DNA of 64,000 nt, taken from positions 529,201,008 to 529,265,007 of the forward strand of contig NC_134353.1 in assembly GCF_048569485.1 (NCBI RefSeq), given 5' to 3'. The translations under genes and the position numbers were made by a program. Position 1 is the first letter of the stretch, and each line of letters starts with the position of its first letter. Shown here one piece after another: positions 1 through 10,152 of the stretch. Under the pieces are notes generated by a model. It did not search any database and was not told the DNA's origin. It saw nothing but the letters and a program-made list of their open reading frames with translations. The stretch is from Anomaloglossus baeobatrachus (Eukaryota > Chordata > Amphibia > Anura > Aromobatidae).

Positions 1-480
1 CAGAATACCTGAATAATGGTGGATCAGAGAAAAAGGACTAGGCAATAGGAAGGTCAGATGGCAGTCAGAGGTCTGGCAACAATGATCAGAACACCAAGCA
101 CAGATATAGGCCTGCAAGCACCACAGAACTGAATGCTAAGACTGAAAGTGCTCTTGGATAAACTGCTCAGGTAAATAGCTGGGCAATTACTAGGAACACG
201 CACAACCTACAGAAACCCAAGCACTTCCCAGTATGAGATTAGACGACTGAGTTGTCATTCAAAACACTGACAGCTCCAATTGAAGGCCCTGCTCAAATGA
301 TCGGCCTTTACGGAATGAGCCGAAACCCAGGATATCTTCTCGGGTCCGTATCTTTTCCAATGAACCAGATATTGGAAGGAATTACTGACCTCATACTCTA
401 AACTCCCTTCAACAGAAATAGGAGGAGGTGGAGACATGGGCAGCAACACTGGAGGAACAAATTGCTTTAACAGAGATCTG
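1..480 (-). mobile_element. Old Ty3/gypsy chromovirus 3' end fragment
   Basis: On the minus strand at 255-449 a short open stretch contains YLVHWKRYGPEKISWVSA, which matches the chromodomain found at the C-terminus of integrase in chromoviral Ty3/gypsy elements. The flanking sequence towards position 1 has the purine-rich, low-complexity look of the 3' untranslated and LTR parts of such elements. Only this end is present and the rest lies outside the window or is lost. It is a fossil, broken and probably old. It is not the same family as the element at 3201-11216, which shows no chromodomain. Confidence 0.6.
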
Positions 481-835
481 TGGAATGCATTTGGGACAAA
501 CCATCTTTAACCTTCAACCATATTTGACTGCAGGCACTGTGTTTTTTTCTTTGTAGGCCTCATTCCATTTTCGGTAAATAGTAGAATGCTGTACTTTACC
601 AAAAAAGCTCTATATTGGTCTCATCTGTCCACAAAACACTTTCCCAGAAGGATTTTTGCTTACGTACATTTTAATAAATTGTAGTCTACCTTTTTTATGT
701 CTCTGTGTCAGCAGTGGGGTCCTCCTGGGTCTCCTGCCATAGCGTTTCATATAGCGCTTCATTTCATTCAAATGTGGACAGATGGACACCGAAAAAAATC
801 CTTTTTTGAAATAAAATACAAAAAACACCCTCTTT
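480..835 (-). pseudogene. Tc1/mariner transposase relic
   Basis: Minus-strand translation gives RRTPLLTQRHKKGRLQFIK followed by SGKVFCGQMRPI and, in a shifted frame, KEKNTVPAVKYG. These line up with the Tc1 transposase stretch normally read as 'RPLLTKRHKKARLQFAK', 'W.VLWTDETKIE' and 'KNTIPTVKHGG'. The first catalytic Asp region (WTDE) has decayed to CGQM, and frames change at least once, so it cannot encode an enzyme. No terminal inverted repeats could be assigned. Confidence 0.7.
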
Positions 836-989
836 CACTAATTTATTAACCCCCAAAACACCCAGGTCTGATGTAAACCACACAAAGTCCTATTACGATT
901 CGAGCTCTGCTACAGCTGAAGTGACAGCAGATGGTCATAGAATAATGACAGCCCACTGTGAGCTTCAGGTAGACTGAGCTACAGCAATG

Positions 990-1893
990 AGTGGTGACGT
1001 CACTCAGGTTACTTGTGATCACACCTGGAGGTTCCCAGGATCCTTCATCTGTGATTGCAGGTAACCTGACCTCAGGTGACCTCAGTAAAGTCAGTGACCT
1101 CACTTCAGGTGAGGTCACTGAGTTCACAGACCTGCATCTCCTGGCAATATACGGCAGGGAGTTTTGCCAAGAGATGAAGATTTAGAGCTGAAATTTCAAC
1201 AGCATATTCCTGCACCCAATCTATACCTCCTGGCAAAAAAATGTATCACTACAACACGTATGCTACGGTAGTGATGCTTTTTTTTTTTTGCCAGGAAGTT
1301 TAGATTGGGTGCAGGAATATGGCGTAAAAATGTCATCACCAAATTTGCATCTCTTGGCCCAAAAATGCAAAAAAACCCACCCAGTTTTCATGCTGTTTCA
1401 ATGCTGTTTTCTGCCAGGAGGTGCAAATTTGATGCTGAAATCTAGTGCAGACATTTCACCACCAAATTTGCCCCTGCTGACAGAAAACTGCACTGAAACG
1501 GCATCAAAACCATTTGGGTTTTCTTTTGGTTTTTTTTTTGCATTTCTGGGCCAAGAGATGCAAATTTGGTGATGAAATTTTTGCATCATATACGGGCACT
1601 TGATCTACACCTCCTGGCAAAAAAAAAAACAGATCAAAACCGCATACAGTATGATGCAGTAGTGATGTCATTTTTTTCCAGGAGGTGTAGAATGAGTGCA
1701 GATATATGGTGTAAAAAATTTTCAACACCAAATCTGCATTGCTTGGCAAAACACTGGGTTTTCTGCCAGGAGATGCAGGTGAGTTCACTGAGTTTAATGA
1801 GGTCACCTGAGGTCAGATTACCTGTGGTCACAGGTGAGGTACTGTAAGAACCTCCAGCTGTGACCACAAATAACCTGAGTGACATCTCCACTC
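990..1893. repeat. Fold-back (long inverted repeat) element
   Basis: The ends are inverted copies of each other: GTGACGTCACTCAGGTTA near 994 reappears reversed near 1890 as TAACCTGAGTGACATC. Inside, there are further nested inverted pairs, for example a 'cacccaatctatacctcctggc' type motif around 1217-1237 mirrored around 1288-1310 across a T run. No coding capacity is visible. Related pieces occur at 14060-14335 and 17560-17670, so this is a dispersed non-autonomous family. The superfamily is not clear to me. Confidence 0.6.
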
Positions 1894-1919
1894 ATCTCTG
1901 TGGCTCAGTCTCTGCCTTA

Positions 1920-2684
1920 GGGTACCTTCACACTTTAGCGATGCAGCAGCGATCCGACCAGCGATCTGACCTGGTCAGGATCGCTGCTGCATCGCTACAT
2001 GGTCGCTGGTGAGCTGTCAAACAGGCAGATCTCACCAGCGACCAGTGAACAGCCCCCAGCCAGCAGCGACGTGCAAGCAACGCTGCGCTTGCACGGAGCC
2101 GGCGTCTGGAAGCTGCGGACACTGGTAACTAAGGTAAACATCGGGTATGGTTACCCGATGTTTACATTAGTTACCAGCGCACACCGCTTAGCTGTGTGTG
2201 CAGGGAGCAGGGAGCCGCGCACACTGAGCGCTGGCTCCTTGCTCTCCTAGCTACAGTACACATCGGGTTAATTAACCCGATGTGTAATGCAGCTACATGT
2301 GCAGAGAGCCGGAGCCGGCAGCACAGGCAGCGTGAGAGCTGCGGAGGCTGGTAACTAAGGTAAATATCGGGTAACCACCTTGGTTACCCGATGTTTATCT
2401 TAGTTACCAGCCTCCGCAGCTGTCAGACGCCGGCTCCTGCTCCCTGCTCGCTTCATTTGTCGCTCTCTCGCAGTCACACACAGCGATCTGAGTGTCACAG
2501 CGGGAGAGCGCCTTTGAAGAAAACGAACCAGGGCTGTGTGTAACGAGCAGCGATCTCGCAGCAGGGGCCAGATCGCTGCTCATTGTCACACACAGCGAGA
2601 TTGCTAATGAGGTCACTGCTGCGTCACAAAAAGCGTGACTCAGCAGTGATCTTGGCAGCGATCTCGCTGTGTGTGAAGCACCCC
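1920..2684. mobile_element. MITE family A, copy 1 (TTA-type target, Harbinger-like)
   Basis: The termini are inverted: GGGTACCTTCACAC at the left and GTGTGAAGCACCC at the right, each followed inward by repeats of GCAGCGATC. The element is GC-rich, non-coding and internally palindromic ('ggtaacta' and 'atcgggtta' motifs mirrored several times). TTA precedes the left end and CTAA follows the right. A second copy of the same family lies in rps6 intron 4 at 46509-47187. The 3-bp T-N-A target and G-rich ends suggest PIF/Harbinger, which is an inference. Confidence 0.7.
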
Positions 2685-2687
2685 TAA

Positions 2688-3196
2688 AGCTCACAGTGGG
2701 CGTTGATTGTTCTATGACCACACGCTGTGCCTTCAGATGGATAGATATGACTTTCTTTTTTGTGAGATAGATAGATAGATAGCCACACATTACACATGGA
2801 CTCTCCCTTTCTGCAGATGATTGCACATGTTGACCAGCACAGTAGGTTATTTTCTGGAACCGACACTTCCATCTTCTCTGTGTTCCAGTCTCCCCTCCTC
2901 CTGGGGTCCTACTGCTGTGTTTTTCTGTTGTATTTCCAGTGTAGGGGGGGAGATCTGCTCAGGGATGAGGGGAGGCAGGGAGCTATGTCTGTATCCAGCA
3001 GAGGCCTCTTTGCTCTGCTGAAGACGTAGCTGGTGGGGGAAGCCTCCTGTCTGGCTCTGACAGTCTTCTTCCGCTGCGTGGCTGGAGCTTCTGCAGAGGT
3101 GATAAATCCTCCTGCAGGCCGATAACAGGTGAAGGAAGGGGCCTGTGTTAGCGCAGCATAACCATATGCGTTCAGCTGATCGGGCTCCTGCTTCTA
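2688..3196. other. No gene recognised; short GATA microsatellite
   Basis: Contains a short (GATA)n run at about 2766-2782. Minus-strand open frames here continue into the LTR and look like chance readings. Nothing else is recognised. Confidence 0.5.
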
Positions 3197-3200
3197 TTAG

Positions 3201-4262
3201 TGACTCGCCCACCCCAGGGCTATGGGACACCCGGTGCCGGGCCGGACTAGTCCGGTGGTAGTCAGTGGTGGCTGGGCCTGGCTCCGTGGCCCTGGTGGGT
3301 GTCAGTACTATATGTGGCTTGTTGAATAAAGTTTGTGTTCGTGACGCCACCTGTGGTATGCGGCTATTCAGCCGCCGCTGCTGTGTGAGGCCTCCGGGAT
3401 GATGATATAGCAGCTATGGTAGTACTGCTCCCCACAGGTGGAGCAATGCCCGGGGCACAGTTGGTGCTTGTAAGTCTATGGTGCTGTGTGACTAACACGG
3501 TGCAGGGCCGACAGGCGAGGAAAGAACCAGGCACAAACAACAGTCTCTTTACCTTTTCCTCTTTTACTCTGGGAACAGTCCAGTCCTGGGAGACCGTTAC
3601 AGGTGGTGACGGGGATCCGGTCGGCCTGGAAGTACTTGGGGTGATCCTTCTGGCCAGCTGAGTATGAGGCCTGCTCCTGTACCTTTCTTGGTGATGATAG
3701 GACCCTGCTTCTCTGAATCCAGCAATGGCCCTCTTCGCTGCTGGGACCAATGGCACGTCCCTTCCCTCTGTAGGTGACTGCGCAGACCCACTCTCTGGTG
3801 CTTCCCCGCTGGGGTCCACACCGGGCCCTGATGCTGCAGCTGTACCTTGGATGTGTCTGGGCCAGGGGCTTGCAGCTCTCCTGCCCTTCGGATTCGGCTA
3901 CCAGGGACGGATTTTATACCCTGGCAACCACAGACTCCGATGTCCGAGTCTCTCCGCTGCCTCTCAGCTACTCCTGCTTCTCTGGGCCAAACTGCTCCAG
4001 CTCTAGGCCCCAGATTCACAGGACAGCTCACTCTGCGTCTGTTCACTTCTACTGCTCCCTACAGACTAACTAACTCCTCCCCCAGGTCAGGCTTATGGAA
4101 GCTCCCTGAAACTTCAGGTTCAGAGCTCCCCCTACTGGCCTGAGGGAGAAACTGCGGTGGATGTTAACTTACTGGCCAGTAGATTTCCCCATTACCTCCA
4201 GGCTCAGCATTAACCCTCAGGAGGGCAATGCCGTTGTGGCGACCAGGTCCTAGGGCGCCACA
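3201..4262 (-). repeat. 3' LTR of the Ty3/gypsy element
   Basis: Direct repeat of 10153-11216, almost identical. It lies downstream of pol in element orientation, so it is the 3' LTR. An AATAAA-like motif is not obvious on the minus strand. The + strand 'gttgaataaagttt' at about 3322 is coincidental to the element's own direction. Confidence 0.9.
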
Positions 4263-4271
4263 CTCCCCCTT
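4263..4271 (-). promoter_or_regulatory. Polypurine tract of the Ty3/gypsy element
   Basis: Read on the minus strand, AAGGGGGAG directly abuts the TGTGGCGCC start of the 3' LTR. This is where plus-strand DNA priming occurs in LTR elements. Confidence 0.7.
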
Positions 4272-4693
4272 AGTTAAATTCAGTACTCCCGGACTGTAGA
4301 AACAAAACATAACATGTCATACATTTCATCCCAATATGGGAGGCACATTCTCTTCAACGTTACAATCTTAAACATTTCTATGAGAGTCCAGTGTGGCTCC
4401 CTGCCGGGTGTCCATTACACTGCTCCATGGGGGACCCGCCGCGATCAAACCCCCAACGTAGGCTCTGGGCGTGCGTCAGAGCATTGATGACCCCACTCTA
4501 TGCACACCGGACGGGTTTTTCTTCAGGGGTGTTTGAGCACACTGGTGCTAACTATGAACAATTTAGGTGTTGGCCACCCATAGTCCAGTGGCCCAATTGT
4601 CCATTTTCGCAATCAAAGAAAAAGAAAACATTTTGTACACAACATGACAGACATTTTGCATAACTATTTACACTCTAATAAGTACTCTTTACT

Positions 4694-7600
4694 TTATACA
4701 GTAGACTCCCTATACCTTAGAGGGGGTTGTCCCCGAGTGCTGCGCTGGGACCTACGTAGCTCTGGTGTTTGCCCCTGACTACGTGGTGCGTCTTCTATCT
4801 CAGCACTACAGGTGGGCCTAACCCCAATAGGTAAGCGTGATGGTGGCCTTTGTTGTCTAAGATTCGCTAAGGGTATGACAGGTTCACCACTGACAGGGGG
4901 TTGATCCTCCTGTTCCACTGCTGGCGTGTCATCTCGTGCTGGAGCGGATGATTCTTTAGGTGGATCCGGAACCTTTTCTGTTTCTGGCTCGACCAACTGC
5001 GGAAACGTCAAAACTGGTACCACTATGGCATTGTTGATTCGGGTCCAAGTTTTGGGGAACTTTCCAAGGATGGTTTGAATCATCTCCCCTTCTTTCTCTT
5101 GACTTTGGGGACTTCCTTGTACTCCTTCCATTTCTCTTTGGATTCGGCACCGTTCAGGGCACGCTTTCAGGCGGTCTCGGGAAATTGCTTGACAGGTCTT
5201 GCCTTCATCTTTGCTTATGAGGCATACCTTACTATTGTCAAAGTTGGAGGGGATAATGGTGTAGGGCTCGTTTTCCCACTGATCATCCAACTTATGCGTC
5301 TTCCGCTTCTTCTTGAGGACTTGTTCTCCAGGTGCTAAGGGAGTTGCTGGGGCTGTTTGATTGTAATGCTGTTCTTGTCTCGTTCTTGCTTGAGACAGGC
5401 TCCTTTCCACGCACTCCTGGACCTTACGGTACCGCTGCTGCCGTTCTGCATCCCAATCCTCTATTTCTTGAACCGCCTCAGGCGACACAGTCCCCATCTC
5501 AAAGTCTACAGGCAACTTGCCTGGTCTGGCTCGCATCAGGTAAGCGGGGCTGCAGTTGGTCGAATTCACTGGGATGTGGTTGTACAGGTCTACCAGATCT
5601 GGCAACTTTTCTGGCCATTGGTTCCTCTCTTCCAGCGGTAGGGTCTTCAGCATATCAATAACCACATGGTTCATTTTCTCGCACAGTCCATTGGTCTGGG
5701 GGTGGTACGGTGTGGTTCGAATTTTCTTACAACCGTACATGTTACAGAACTCTTGGAACACTTCAGCCTCGAATGCAGGACCCTGATCCGTCAGTACCCT
5801 TTCCGGATAGCCGTGCGGTCGACAAAAGGATGCCTGGAACGCTCTAGCTGCCGTCCTGGCTGTCTGGTCCTTCACAGGCACTACTACCAGGAAACGAGAG
5901 TAATGGTCCACAATGGTGAGGGCGTACACATAGCCTGACCGGCTTGGTGTTAACTTCACGTGGTCCAGGGCCACCAACTCCAGGGGCTGCTTCGTGACAA
6001 TTGGCTGTAGGGGAGACCTGTGGCTGGCATCATCCTTCCGCCTCAAGTTACACGGGCCACAGTCTCGGCACCATTTCTCGATCATCTTTCTCATGTGCAC
6101 CCAGTAGAACCGATCACGGAGTAAGGCCTCCAACTTCTTCCACCCGAAGTGTCCTGCGTTATCATGATACGCTGCTAGGACCATTGGAGCATCCCTCTGC
6201 GGAACCACTATCTGCCAGACAAGTTCATTTGTTCGATAGTTGACATATCTCTTGCAGAGCTTGCCCTGGTAGGTGAACAGTCGTCCCCTCTCCTTCCACA
6301 GCTGCTGGGCTTCCTCTGGAGCGTCTGGGCCAAGATGGGTCTCAGCTTGCGCTAGCTTCTCTTTGACCAATCGCACGGCCGGGTCACCATTCTGTGTTTC
6401 TTCCCAATTATGGTGGAGTAATGGATTGACCGAGACCTCGTGCTGGTTTAAGCGCTTCACTCCCACAGCATGCTCACACTGTGAAACACCCTGGTGATGG
6501 AAAGCCGGTAACTCTATCTCTTCGAGTTCATCCAGGTCTTCTCCAGACTCGGGTAAGTGAGGCATTCTGGACAGCGCATCAGCATTGTTATTCTTCTTGC
6601 CAGCCCGATACTTGATGGTAAAGTCAAAGTTAGACAGCCGGGCCATCCATCGCTGTTCCATCGCACCTAACTTGGCTGTTGCCAGGTGTGTCAACGGATT
6701 GTTGTCCGTGAAGATGGTAAACTTGGCCGATGCCAGATAGTGCTTGAAGCGTTCAGTCACTGCCCACACAATAGCGAGGAACTCCAGCTTGAAGGAACTG
6801 TAGTTTTCTGGATTCCTTTCCGTGGGCCGAAGCTTCCTACTGGCGTACGCTATTACCCTCTCTCTGCCTCCCTGTACCTGGGACAGAACTGCTCCCAGTC
6901 CCACGTTGCTGGCGTCTGTGTACAGTATAAACGGTTGGCTGTAGTCAGGGTAGGCCAGAATTTCTTCTCCCGTGAGAGCCCCTTTCAGCCGGACAAAGGA
7001 TGTTTCCAGTTGGCTGCTCCATTCAAATGGAGGGCTCTGCTTCTTAGCCTGCTTCGGCTGGCCCACCAGGAGATCTTGAAGGGACGCTGCTATCTTGGTG
7101 AACCCATCAATGAACCTTCGGTAGTAGCCCACCAGTCCAAGGAACTGCCGCACCTCCTTCACCGTGGTGGGTCTTGGCCAGTCCTTGATTACCGTGACTT
7201 TCTCCGGATCAGGTGCCACGCCTTCTGCGCTGACCACATGACCCAGGTACTGTACCTTTGGCTTCAAGAGGTGACATTTGGACGGCTTGATCTTCAGGCC
7301 ATATTTCGACAAGGACTCAAACACTTCTGCTAAGTGCTTCAGGTGGTCCTCATAAGTCTTGGAGTAGACTATTACGTCATCCAGGTACAGCAGCACGGTT
7401 TCGAAGTTGTGGTGGCCCAAGCAGCACTCCATCAACCTTTGGAATGTCCCTGGGGCGTTGCAGAGCCCGAATGGCATACAATTGAACTCACAGAGACCCA
7501 TTGGTGTCGTGAATGCAGTCTTCTCCTTGTCCGCCTCTGCCACGGGAACCTGCCAATACCCACTGGTGAGATCCAAGGTGGAGAAATAGTTAGCTGACTT

Positions 7601-8806
7601 TAAGGCTGTTAGTGACTCCTCTATTCTGGGTAGTGGATAGGCATCTTTATGTGTAATGCGGTTAATTTGCCTGTAATCTACACACATTCTCATTGTACCA
7701 TCTTTTTTCTTTACGAGCACTAGTGGAGCTGCCCAGGGGCTACAACTATCTCTGATAACCCCAGCCTCCTTCATTTCCCGTAACATTTCCTTGGCACACT
7801 GATACTGTGCGGGGGGTACAGGGCGGTATCTTTCTTTAATGGGATGATGATCACCCGTGGGGATTTGATGTTGAACCCCTTTCACCTGCCCAAAATCTAG
7901 GGGGTGTTTGCTGAAGACCCGCTCGTACTCCTGTACCACCCGGTAAACCCCATGCTTTTGGTGTGAGGGGGTGGAGTCGGTGCCCACATGTAATTTTTGG
8001 CACCAGTCTTCCGGCTGCCCCTTGGAGCCATTGTCTTCCGCCTGGTCGGACGGGATCAAGGGTTCCACTGCTTTAATGGTATTGTTGCTGACAGTGTACA
8101 ATTTTGCCACGGTGGCATACCGGGGCAATTTGGCCTCCTCCTCCCCACAATTCAGGACACGGACGGGCACTCTCCCCTTGCGGACGTCCGCTACCCCTCT
8201 GGCTATCAGGACTCCAGGCCTACTGTCTGAATACATTGGTTCTACCAAGGCATGGTAATCCTGACCCTTGAGGCCTATTGCTGCCCGACACCATATCAAC
8301 ATTTCACTTCTTGGGGGTATTACAATGGGGAGGGGGTCACTTACCCTCACACTGCCAATTTCTCCTCCGGCCAGCTCTACCTGCTGCCTCCTCATCAGGG
8401 CTCTGATCTCCCTCTGTAGGACACGCTGCTGCCCGGAGCTGGCAGTTTCAGACGCCTGTTGTAACAAAATTATCACTTCGGCAATACAATTTTCTATCAC
8501 ATTTGTACCAAGAGTTAGCAGTGGGTCAGATTCTTTGCGATCAATATCTACAATTATCATCCCCTGACATGGCAATTCTACCCGCCCCACTTTAATGGTT
8601 ACTTCTTTGTACCCAATCTGAGGTAAGGGCTGACCATTACTGGCCACAATTGTTAAATCATCATCTGGGCCATGGTCAATGTCTGAATCGGCCCAATATC
8701 TTTTGTACAGTTTGTGGGGGATGGTTGTTACCTGGGACCCCGTATCCAGGAGGGCATTCAAAGGGATCCCATCCAGCACAATAGGAAGGACCGGTCGTCC
8801 TCCCAC
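4694..8806 (-). CDS. pol: Pol polyprotein of the Ty3/gypsy element
   Basis: A single open frame of 1370 residues. Domains in order are an aspartic protease (LLDTGSQVTTI near residue 19), reverse transcriptase (SGYWQVPV, then YLDDVIVYSK near residue 475), RNase H (YTDASNVGLGAVLSQ near 630), an integrase zinc-binding region (H..H..C..C around 885-925) and the integrase core (LVALDHV, VLTDQGPAFEAEVF, NGLCEKMNHV). The C-terminal tail is Pro/Glu-rich with no chromodomain. Domain order RT-RH-IN is that of Ty3/gypsy (Metaviridae). It lies just after gag and probably starts upstream of the first Met, by read-through or frameshift as is known in this family. It makes the enzymes that copy and integrate the element. 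Confidence 0.92.
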   Translation of the reverse strand: MGGRPVLPIVLDGIPLNALLDTGSQVTTIPHKLYKRYWADSDIDHGPDDDLTIVASNGQPLPQIGYKEVTIKVGRVELPCQGMIIVDIDRKESDPLLTLGTNVIENCIAEVIILLQQASETASSGQQRVLQREIRALMRRQQVELAGGEIGSVRVSDPLPIVIPPRSEMLIWCRAAIGLKGQDYHALVEPMYSDSRPGVLIARGVADVRKGRVPVRVLNCGEEEAKLPRYATVAKLYTVSNNTIKAVEPLIPSDQAEDNGSKGQPEDWCQKLHVGTDSTPSHQKHGVYRVVQEYERVFSKHPLDFGQVKGVQHQIPTGDHHPIKERYRPVPPAQYQCAKEMLREMKEAGVIRDSCSPWAAPLVLVKKKDGTMRMCVDYRQINRITHKDAYPLPRIEESLTALKSANYFSTLDLTSGYWQVPVAEADKEKTAFTTPMGLCEFNCMPFGLCNAPGTFQRLMECCLGHHNFETVLLYLDDVIVYSKTYEDHLKHLAEVFESLSKYGLKIKPSKCHLLKPKVQYLGHVVSAEGVAPDPEKVTVIKDWPRPTTVKEVRQFLGLVGYYRRFIDGFTKIAASLQDLLVGQPKQAKKQSPPFEWSSQLETSFVRLKGALTGEEILAYPDYSQPFILYTDASNVGLGAVLSQVQGGRERVIAYASRKLRPTERNPENYSSFKLEFLAIVWAVTERFKHYLASAKFTIFTDNNPLTHLATAKLGAMEQRWMARLSNFDFTIKYRAGKKNNNADALSRMPHLPESGEDLDELEEIELPAFHHQGVSQCEHAVGVKRLNQHEVSVNPLLHHNWEETQNGDPAVRLVKEKLAQAETHLGPDAPEEAQQLWKERGRLFTYQGKLCKRYVNYRTNELVWQIVVPQRDAPMVLAAYHDNAGHFGWKKLEALLRDRFYWVHMRKMIEKWCRDCGPCNLRRKDDASHRSPLQPIVTKQPLELVALDHVKLTPSRSGYVYALTIVDHYSRFLVVVPVKDQTARTAARAFQASFCRPHGYPERVLTDQGPAFEAEVFQEFCNMYGCKKIRTTPYHPQTNGLCEKMNHVVIDMLKTLPLEERNQWPEKLPDLVDLYNHIPVNSTNCSPAYLMRARPGKLPVDFEMGTVSPEAVQEIEDWDAERQQRYRKVQECVERSLSQARTRQEQHYNQTAPATPLAPGEQVLKKKRKTHKLDDQWENEPYTIIPSNFDNSKVCLISKDEGKTCQAISRDRLKACPERCRIQREMEGVQGSPQSQEKEGEMIQTILGKFPKTWTRINNAIVVPVLTFPQLVEPETEKVPDPPKESSAPARDDTPAVEQEDQPPVSGEPVIPLANLRQQRPPSRLPIGVRPTCSAEIEDAPRSQGQTPELRRSQRSTRGQPPLRYRESTV

Positions 8807-8841
8807 ATACTTGCTGCGGCTGGGGGTTGAGCCGGGCTTCC

Positions 8842-9891
8842 TTACACCTGGGGGTCGGCTCCTGGCCCCAGGCTCGGCCCATTTAAAGGACAGCGTCGTG
8901 CAATGTGGCCCGCCTGGTTGCAGTTGCGGCAGATCGGTTGTCCTGTTGCATCATACCGGTCTGTGTCTCTGCCTCGGGTCGGCGGAATCCTTCTCTGTCG
9001 CATCCATGGGACGTCCTCTGGGCTGGAGGCCAACTCGATTTTCGCAGGCGAGGGGGTCATTTGTAGAGACTGCACGGTCTTGGCAAGGGCAGCCACAGTC
9101 TTGGTCAGCTCCTGGACCTGTTGTCTGAGCTCCGCAGTGGGATCCTTATCCAGGGACTGCGCCTCAGCCCCTGCAGTGGCTCGTGTTGCAGGCACCACCC
9201 CGGGGTACGTGATAGCAAGAGGCCGGAGGGGTACTGGGTCATTCGGCGTAGATTCTCTCAGTACCCTGATGGCCTGGTCCTTAAACTTGGCAAAGTCCAG
9301 AGCAGGGTTCTGCAGGACCAGGATACGCAGCTGGGTCCTGTGGGCATCTGACAGGAGCCCCTCTATGAACTGCTCAGTTAGGAGTTTGTCTTCTTCACGT
9401 ACACCCTCTGGGTCCACCTGTTTAACTGCTTTCAGGGCCTCTTGCAGGTTTAGGGCATAGTCCCTTATGCTGTCTGTGGCCCGCTGCTTGCACCCAAAGA
9501 ATCTCATCTTTATCTCTGCTGCGGTGCGGGTGTCAAACGTACTCTTTAGCTTGGCCAGTATCTGGGCTGCTGTCCCTTTATCTGTATCAGGCCATGACTT
9601 CGCTTCACGCTGGGCTGCGCCGGCTAGCTGTCCCATTAATATGCCCACCTTCTGGCTCTCAGTCAGCGGATACACCCGGAATAAGCTGTGCAGGCTTTCT
9701 CTGAAGTCACTCAAGGTATGGGACTCCCCGGAGTATTGCGGCAGCCATTCTGCTCCCGGTATGTATGGCATGGTGATCGGCATTACCGGCGCTACAGTGG
9801 GGGCCGGGGCGACGGCGACTGGGATTGCTTCTGCTGGTGCTGCGGCGTCTCGGGCTACGGCATCCACCTGCCCTCCCTCTGAGTCGGACAT
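8842..9891 (-). CDS. gag: Gag (capsid/nucleocapsid) of the Ty3/gypsy element
   Basis: A 349-residue frame starting MSDSEGG. An Ala/Pro-rich N-terminus is followed by a retrotransposon Gag-type helical region (YIPGAEWLPQYSGE, then LMGQLAGAAQREAKSW), a heptad-like stretch (ELRQQVQELTKTVAALAKTV, a likely coiled coil), and one CCHC zinc knuckle near the C-terminus (CRNCNQAGHIARRC). Gag packages the element RNA into cytoplasmic particles. The order 5' LTR-gag-pol and the short distance to pol fit one transcription unit. Confidence 0.88.
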   Translation of the reverse strand: MSDSEGGQVDAVARDAAAPAEAIPVAVAPAPTVAPVMPITMPYIPGAEWLPQYSGESHTLSDFRESLHSLFRVYPLTESQKVGILMGQLAGAAQREAKSWPDTDKGTAAQILAKLKSTFDTRTAAEIKMRFFGCKQRATDSIRDYALNLQEALKAVKQVDPEGVREEDKLLTEQFIEGLLSDAHRTQLRILVLQNPALDFAKFKDQAIRVLRESTPNDPVPLRPLAITYPGVVPATRATAGAEAQSLDKDPTAELRQQVQELTKTVAALAKTVQSLQMTPSPAKIELASSPEDVPWMRQRRIPPTRGRDTDRYDATGQPICRNCNQAGHIARRCPLNGPSLGPGADPQV

Positions 9892-10129
9892 CTTCCTCCC
9901 CCTTAGTGAACCTTACCAGGCTCCGTTCACTTTTCAAATTTTCTTCCGGGTCGCGCGGGGTTAACAGCGCTCTGCTCTGATGGCGCGCTCCCTTCGCGCT
10001 CTTTGTCAGGCACGCCCCCCTTCTTCCTGCGCTCGGCGAGGCTAATGGCGGCGGTGGTCTGCAGCCAGTACACAGTCTTTTAAGCACAATTCCGGCAGGC
10101 GCACAGTACCCGGTGGGACCGGGCACGAG

Positions 10130-10147
10130 ATCCTGTTCGTGACGCCA
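10130..10147 (-). promoter_or_regulatory. Primer-binding site of the Ty3/gypsy element
   Basis: Five bases inside the 5' LTR, the minus strand reads TGGCGTCACGAACAGGAT. A TGG start matches the CCA tail of a tRNA, as expected for a minus-strand primer site. I cannot name the tRNA. Confidence 0.65.
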
Positions 10148-10152
10148 AAAGT

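Noticed and set aside
3597-4143. Several 90-150 residue frames on both strands in the LTR
   Set aside because: They recur identically in the second LTR and have no domain; LTR sequence is non-coding here.
5075-7600. + strand frames of 70-215 residues across pol
   Set aside because: They are antisense shadows of the 1370-residue minus-strand pol frame.
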